This document shows, in pieces, positions 57,352 through 64,000 of a stretch of 64,000 nucleotides of DNA. The position numbers and the translations under genes are program-made. How positions within the stretch are numbered: position 1 is the stretch's first letter; each line of letters begins with the position of its first letter. Where the stretch lies: contig NC_133296.1 in assembly GCF_005239225.2 (NCBI RefSeq), positions 14,322,001-14,386,000 of the forward strand, read 5' to 3'. Origin of the DNA: Populus alba. Taxonomy: Eukaryota > Streptophyta > Magnoliopsida > Malpighiales > Salicaceae. Under the pieces are notes generated by a model. The model searched no databases, had not been told where the DNA came from, and was given only the letters and a program-made list of their open reading frames with translations.

Positions 57352-58703
57352 AAAACAAGACCAATGCTGAAACCACTTTCATGTATTTCACAAAAAAATC
57401 AATGTTGAAATCACTTTCATGTATTTCACAAACAGGCTGGTCACGTGGAAAATAAGATCAATGTTGAAATCACTTTCATGTATTTCACAAAAAAAATCAA
57501 TGTTGAAATCACTTTCATGTATTTCACAAACAGGTTGGCCACCTGGAAAATAAGACCAATGCTAAAATCACTTTCATGTATTTCACAAAACCATTGCTGA
57601 AATCACTTTCATGTATTTCACAAAAATCAATATTGAAATCACTTTCATGTATTTCACAAAAAATCAATGTTGAAATCACTTTCATGTATTTCACAAACAG
57701 GTTGGTCACCTGGAAAATAAGACCAATGCTGAAATCACTTTCATGTATTTCACAAAAATCAATATTGAAACACTTTCATGTTTTTCACTTAGCCAGGTCG
57801 CCCATAAGAATAGACCAACTGAACAATTTGTGTATTTTTCAACACCTCCATCGTTTTTGTTTACAAAACTTACTATGCAAAGTCAAAAGAAAATGAATTT
57901 TCCAATGTCTTTGCACAGTAAGCATTGTAAAGAGGGGGAAACTATTGTAACCCAATTTTTGATTCACTAAGATTTTCTTGAATGTTATTTTATTTCTATT
58001 ATTATTCATAAAAATCCAAAAAAATTAAGAAAAAAAGTTTAAAATTCAAAATATATTTTTCTCGAGTCAACCGCATCTTTTAATAAAAACCGATTTCACT
58101 GGGTCAATACAGGTCAAACCATGTCGACCAGGGTAAAAAATGAGTTTTCATGACGTTTCCGTCAAAACCGTCATTTTTTTATCAAAAATCGAGTCCACCA
58201 GATCAATACGGGTCAAACCATGTCGACTAGGGTAAAAAATGAGTTTTCATGACGTTTCGGGTCAAAATCGTCATTTTCGGTCAAAACCATCATTTTTTAT
58301 CAAAACTGAGTCCACCGGGTCCATACGGGTCAAACTATGTTGACCAGGGTAAAACATGAGTTTTCATGACGTTTCGGGTCAAAACCGTCATTTTTTATCA
58401 AAACAGAGTCCACCGGATCAATACGGGTCAAACCATGTTGACCAGGTTAAAAAATGAGTTTTCATGACGTTTCGGGTCAAAACTGTTATTTTCAGTCAAA
58501 ACCGTTATTTTTTATCAAAACTGAGTCCACCGGGTCAATACGGGTCAAACCATGTCGACCAGGGTAAAAACTGAGTTTTCATTCTGTTTCGGGTCAAAAT
58601 CATTATTTTTCGGTCAAAACCCGATTCACCGGGTTGATACCCATCAAATATTTTTTTTTTTTTTTTTTTTTGTGTTTCAATACAATTTTCGATAATTAAA
58701 ATA
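57352..58703 (+). mobile_element. Third Tat fragment: array, purine tract and LTR 5' part
   Basis: 57357-57790 repeats the ~37-base array, 57929-57938 is the purine tract, and the LTR begins at 57943 (TATTGTAACCC) and stops near 58703 within the sequence that corresponds to 45060 of the second fragment. It lacks the hAT-like insertion. It is very similar to 42890-45060, so it could have arisen from that fragment. Its LTR has about five ~100-base units with GTCAAACCATGTCGACCAGG. Confidence 0.85.
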
Positions 58704-59580
58704 GTTAAGGCAAAGCATAAGCTTTTGTTATGGGGTTCATGTTTTGCAACTATTTTTTTTTTTTTAATGTTTTAACCATTTCCTTCTTCTCTACTCTGCT
58801 CTTGGCAAAAAGATTGATTTCTTGTTCAGTAGTCGATGATGTTTTAAAATTTAATATGCTTACAAATAAAGTTTTTGAGTGTTTAGAGAATGGATAAATA
58901 TATCTTACACGTCATTAATAAGGGATAAATATTTTTTACACAATATTTAATAATGATAAAAATATAGTAGGTCTTTATAAGACTTTTATATACTTACAGG
59001 TGTGGAGAGATTAAAATTCTTAGCATTAACATTTCATGATAAAAAATCATAAAAATAAACAAAGAAAGCCTTATAGCCTAACATGAGGCTTATTATGATC
59101 ATTAGATCAATACCCACTTAGGTTTGACACGATGTTAAGTTCACTGGCAATGAATCTTACAACTTGTCAAATCTACATCCGTTTAGACTTGACATGTACT
59201 TGAACCAAAAGATGTTGGGTCTGACAGTTTACCAGACCTAATTATCAAAATTTCTAAAAATTAATTTTGCGGATTTTCTTGTTACATTCTAATCAACTCA
59301 ATGTAACTCTTTTAACCTAATCATTTCCTCCCTTATTTATATTAAATAATTCATAATTTAATAAAAAGAAAAAGATAAAGAAAAAGATGAAAATGATATA
59401 AATAATGATCATATCATTTAAGCTGCTTTAAATTTTATTATAATAAAAGATTTAAATTACATCTTATTCTATTAAATTTCAGTAGTTGAACTCTTTTTTT
59501 GGGAACAAACTAACGAAATCAAGTGATATAGTTTAAATTAGTACTTTAAAAAAATTTAGCATAATTATAAATTTAAATTG
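58703..59580. repeat. Duplicated flank pieces
   Basis: 58703-59240 is a diverged copy of 6700-7250, and 59240-59580 of 6330-6660; the order is reversed relative to unit A. No gene. Confidence 0.65.
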
Positions 59581-59711
59581 AATATGCATCTAGAGTTTTA
59601 ATTTTATTATAGGATGTGATTTCTTAAACTAATCAATAAATTCTTCTATAAAAAATTAACTATGTTGAATAGATATGCTTTGGTAGGTACACATTAGTAC
59701 TGAACATATTC

Positions 59712-59717
<6 letters not shown>

Positions 59718-59757
<40 letters not shown>
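59718..59757. repeat. (AT)n microsatellite
   Basis: About 20 AT units. Confidence 0.95.
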
Positions 59758-59759
<2 letters not shown>

Positions 59760-60847
59760 TACATGTGCGAAACACTGACTTAGTACTTAAAAGTGCATAT
59801 TTATCAAGGTTTTATATTTCATTTTGCACTTAAAGTATCAACAACTTCTTAACTAAAGCATGTTTTATAATAACAAGTCTAATACTATAAAATGTCCTAA
59901 TATGTGGTAAATGTTCATCTTAAATGCAGGCCTATCACATAAATCAAAGGATTGATTGATGAATTCAACTACTGAAATTTGTGAAGATAAAAAGAGGGTG
60001 AAACTTAGAAAAGAGATGTTGGTGCAGTCCAAACTGGAATACTGTTCGGTAATTGGGTCATATCTTGAGTTCTAGATGTCCAAATGACTTCAAATTTTTA
60101 CACAGAATCAGTAAGACATAGGCCTACAACTTTCATGTTTTCATCAAGATCTAAGAACCGGTTTCAAGTCCAAATTATAGCAACAACGTAGAAGTTCGAA
60201 TTTGTCCTACAGCCCGAACACTGTTCAGTGTTTGACCCATATTTGGAGTTCTAGAAGTCCAAATGACCTCCATTTTTTTTTTTCTGGAAAGCCGAGTCAA
60301 TTTCCTACAACTTTCATATTTTCCAGTGGACCCAGTTCGGATGGTAGCTGTTTTGTTTTATTCAGACAATAAGATAAGGATTTTCACCAAGTCAAAAGTT
60401 GGCCACTCACTTAACAATTAGTCATCAAATCAATAATTCTGAATTTTGGCCTATAAAAGGAGGCATTTGCCATGCATTTGGGAACTTGGTTGTTCAGATC
60501 AAGTTCATGCTCTTTATTTCTCTCCTTATATTTTTTTTGTAATTTTTAAGTTTTGCTTTCATTAATATCTTGTTTATGCTTTTCATTTCCTTTCCTTTAC
60601 TTAGTTAACTTGTATTTTCTTTATGTTCTTGTTTTATTTATTTATCTTTCTCTTCTTCATTATGTTTAGCTAAGTTTATTATGTCAAGGTGAAAAGGTTA
60701 CACTAATGGTGTAAGAATAAGTATGGTGTAAACTCAACATGGACCTTAATGTTTAATATTAACATGTCTTATCTTTTCATCTTACTAATTCTTAATATCT
60801 TGCTTGTTAAATGGTTAATCTAGATTTGTGTTGTATAACACTTGGTA

Positions 60848-60926
60848 CAACAAATGCTTGGCACTCTCATAGCCCAACCGTATGGTATTACCTACACCTG
60901 GGCTATGAAAGGAACTTGATTTGTTG
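60848..60926 (+). other. Nested inverted repeat in the TE leader
   Basis: Outer arms CAACAAAT (60848-60855) and ATTTGTTG (60919-60926); inner arms CATAGCCCA (60868-60876) and TGGGCTATG (60899-60907), with a 22-base loop. All pairs are perfect. Confidence 0.75.
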
Positions 60927-61215
60927 TTAACATCAGTTAACATCATGAATTCCTGACAATATTTAAAAGTTTGGTGTTATGTAAATAAGATAATTAATAT
61001 GATCATGTTAATAATTTATAATGAGGTATTAATGAGAAATCATCCGATTGGAACCTCCTTTGTTTGTGGTTTCCAATTGAATAATAAGAGTTTATACTAT
61101 ACTTGTTTGAAATACCATGAGTGGATCCTCTAACCTTGACATTTGTTTTTATCATTGTTTAATCCTTACATTAATCTTTCATCTCAAAGTTCTCATTAAT
61201 TTCTTCATCTTCTTT

Positions 61216-61239
61216 TATTATTATTATTATTACTATTAC

Positions 61240-61275
<36 letters not shown>

Positions 61276-61330
61276 TACTATTATATATTAATATTATTAC
61301 TATTATTAGTATTATTATTAATATTATTTA
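61216..61330. repeat. (ATT)n-type microsatellite
   Basis: TTA/ATT triplet run with a few ACT interruptions; a second one (ATT then GTT triplets) is at 61451-61486. The poly-Tyr ORF here is an artefact of it. Confidence 0.95.
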
Positions 61331-61619
61331 CATTCTGTTTATATTATATAATATATATCTTTGATCTTTTCATAAACTAAGTATATAGGCTGGAAACCTA
61401 TGACCCGATCTTTTAGATCATTCTCAGGTATAACAATGCCACGTACTGAGTATTATTATTATTGTTGTTGTTGTTGTTGTTGTTGTCTTGTTATTTATAA
61501 TTTATACAATTAACCTCTCTGTGGTTTGACCCCGGTCTTGCCGGGTTATTTATTACTTCGACACTCCTGCACTTGGAAGAAGACATCAATCTTTTGGTCG
61601 TGTCAAACACATTCATGAA

Positions 61620-62390
61620 TAAAGTTTTATTTGATAATTGGATACATCGACAGAAGCAAAAAATAATGACATAATTTGCATTATTATTTTCAAAAATTGA
61701 GTATAATTCAGAATTTAAATCAAATATACATTAAGACTTTTTATTTTATTTTTAAATAAATCTCATAATAATTTTAATTAAAAATTAATAATGTTGAATA
61801 AGTATGTTTAAATGGGTAAATATATGAACACATTTTATAGATAAATTTGTATTGGATATTTAAATTCACCATATCATTAGAAAAATAATAATGTTCGATT
61901 CTACTTAAAGTTTATTATCAATTATTGGTTGATTTTCAATTATAAAATCTTGCATTGATGATAAAATAAATTAAATATCTCATCCTATTTTTCAACTTTT
62001 TATTGGCCAAGAAATACATAAAGGCCTATTTATTTTCCATATCAATTATTTTAATTTTTTAGGTCAAAATAAAAATAAAAAGAGAAATGAAAATTGAATT
62101 TGTACAATATTTTTGTTTATACAGATGTTGCTCCTTTGATACAAGTTCACTTAGCCTTAAAATAAGTAGACATGTCTTGAAAAATATGGTTAAGAGGATT
62201 TTTGAACTTTGAATATCTTTTTTTCAACTAAAACTTGATTTGATCGTATTAAATTTTCAAAGTAAATTAATATAGATATTTTTATTGTAAAAATAAAATA
62301 TAATTGTCAAAATCAGAAATTTAGAGATCAATTTCAATTAAATTTTATCAAATCAAATGATAGAATCAACTTTTGATGCCTAATTTAAAG
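61620..62390. other. No feature recognised
   Basis: AT-rich. 61690-61830 is weakly similar to 59565-59710, and 62020-62190 to 57250-57350. No ORF. Confidence 0.35.
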
Positions 62391-64000
62391 CAATTATTGA
62401 TTTTAGGGACCAAAGTGTAAATTATAAAATTTACTCTATGCATGTTTGCTAAACCTCTTCTATTTCCTTAATTAATTGAGTGGATAGGGTTTCTGTTATA
62501 TGCAAGGATGCGGCTGCTAGGTGAATATGGCTTGGCAAAGCATCAACTTTTGTCATACGGTTCATGTTTTGCAGCTGATTATTTTGTTGTTTTTTAATCA
62601 TTTCCTTCCTCTTTGCTCTTCTCTTATCAACAATATCTATTTCTTGTTCATCAGTTTATGATATTTCAAAAATTCAATATGTTTAAGAAAGAGGTTTTTA
62701 AATGTTTGGACAATGGATACATATCTCTTACACACATTAATTAAGGATAAATATCTCTTATACAATATTTAATACTAATGAAAATATGGAAGGTCCTTAG
62801 AAGACTTTTATATATTTATAAGTGTAGAGAGATGAGTATTTTTAATATTAACATTTCATATTAAAAATCAAAAGAATAAACAAAGAAAAACTTATAGCCC
62901 AATATGAGGCTTATAATGATCTTTAGACCCATACCCACTTAGGCTTGACATGATGCCAAGTCCATTAGCAATGGGTCTTGCAGCTTGCCAAACCCACACC
63001 TGTTTAGGCTTAACATGTAATTAAACCCAAAGATGTTAGATATGATAATTTATCAAACTTATATGTACTTAAGCTTAGCATATAGTTAAACTCATGGATA
63101 TTGGGTTTAATAGCTCGCTAAACCTATGTTTGTTTAAGCTCAACACGTGGTTGAACCCAAGGTTATTAGGTTTGGTAGTTTGACAGACCTATATGTACTT
63201 GGTTTTAGCACATAGCTGATCCCAATGATGTTGTGTTTGAAAGCTTGCCACACAATTTTTTTTTTTTTTTTTGGCTTAGTAACAAGGATGTTGGATTTGG
63301 TAGCTTGCTAGACTCATATATACTTGAGCTCAGTGCATAGTTAAACCCAAGGATTTTAGGTCTAACAACTTGCTAAACTCACGTTTTTTTTTTTTTGCTT
63401 AGTGCATAGCTGAACCTAATATCATTGAGTTTGCTAGATCTATATGTACTGGGTTCAATATGTAATTGAACCCTAGGATATTGTGTTTGACAACTTGATA
63501 AATCCATGTTTATTTGGGCTCAACATGTAGGTGAATCCAATGTGTTTGATCTAACAACTTGTCATACCTATATATATTTGGGTTTAGTGCGTAGGTGAAC
63601 TCAGTGATGTTGATTTGTTTTTTTTTTATGATGTTTCAACTTTGATAGCTTAATGAAATTTACTTTGCAAATCATATAGTGTACTTGATATATCCAAGTT
63701 GGGGAATTGATAGTTTTTTTATTGTCACTCTTTAAAGGATGACCTTTTCTTTTCACCCTTTTGAAAAGCATTTAGGGTTGCACAATTATTCCTTTTACCT
63801 CTAGTAGGTACATTTATGACAATGAAGTTAATTACCAAAGATTGTTTTCCTTGAACCTTTGAAGTGCTCTTTTCAAATCTATGACTTTCATACTTATTTT
63901 TTTAGGCTCTTACATAGGTAATGATAAGGTTCTGTTGTAACAATATTAAGTCCTATGTTGTGTGTTCTAGTAATTAATTCTTTAAAATATTTGGGTTTTT
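62390..64000. repeat. Duplicate of 6560-8160, running off the window
   Basis: Same order as in unit A: GATGCGGCTGCTAGGTGAA at 62508, the ~60-base palindromic array at 62890-63610, then the start of the decayed gag (63720 to the edge). Confidence 0.85.

Larger units (their letters stand above)
60016..61610 (+). mobile_element. LTR-like retrotransposon fragment with promoter and leader
   Basis: Two copies of a ~175-base module containing GAGTTCTAGAWGTCCAAATG and CCTACAACTTTCAT (60044-60220 and 60220-60395), a TATA-like CCTATAAAAGGAGGC at 60449-60463, a pyrimidine-rich leader, and near 61517 CTGTGGTTTGACCCCGGTC...CCGGG, a phrase I associate with the 3' part of gypsy LTRs. Clear termini and target duplications were not found, so borders are approximate. 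Confidence 0.45.

Noticed and set aside
61117..61380. ORF with a long run of Tyr codons
   Set aside because: It is a translation of the (ATT)n microsatellite.
60016..61610. A clean solo LTR with target duplication
   Set aside because: TG/CA ends can be picked by eye, but no matching 5-base flanks were found, so only an LTR-like fragment is claimed.

Overview
This is plant nuclear DNA. It is AT-rich, the genes have introns, and Ty3/gypsy retrotransposons of the Tat/Ogre type make up most of it. The genes are ankyrin-repeat membrane proteins with a PGG-type domain (ITN1/ACD6-like), a class that expands in tandem in dicots. A woody dicot such as a poplar relative would fit, but that is only an impression.

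Layout. (1) 1-6520: the 3' part of an LTR, then an intact five-exon ankyrin gene (copy A, 2020-5098). (2) 6520-8870: degenerate repeats and a decayed gypsy gag. (3) 9851-10568: a 359-bp tandem duplication. (4) 11243-29404: one complete 18.2-kb Tat/Ogre-like element on the minus strand, with two ~2-kb LTRs and the target duplication ATTTT. It carries an extra 5' ORF, gag, protease, a putative frame-restoring intron, RT, RNase H and integrase, all with stops or frameshifts. Between integrase and the 3' LTR lies an intact antisense gene with its own TATA box and poly(A) signal; this part also holds a 500-base assembly gap. (5) 29896-35873: an internally deleted plus-strand relative whose 3' LTR ends inside an ankyrin exon. 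(6) 35874-37567: the surviving 3' half of that gene (copy B). (7) 40410-51743: the 3' end of another Tat element. Its LTR is split by a hAT-like element (43961-44775) and by a probable 4.6-kb solo LTR (45750-50367) that holds a hairpin-bearing 164-bp tandem array. (8) 52579-55652: ankyrin copy C, intact, within a segmental duplicate of 1-6520. (9) 57352-64000: another Tat LTR fragment, duplicated flanking DNA, microsatellites and other TE debris.

Only ankyrin copies A and C look like functional host genes. The same LTR tail precedes both, so it was in place before the duplication. The most interesting signals are the antisense transcription unit inside the Tat element, the 164-bp array whose hairpin stems differ between units by paired changes, and the intron that restores the reading frame between protease and RT. 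Two places (9.85-10.57 kb and the flanks of the gap) look like unmerged assembly duplicates, so indels in 9.8-17 kb should be treated with caution.
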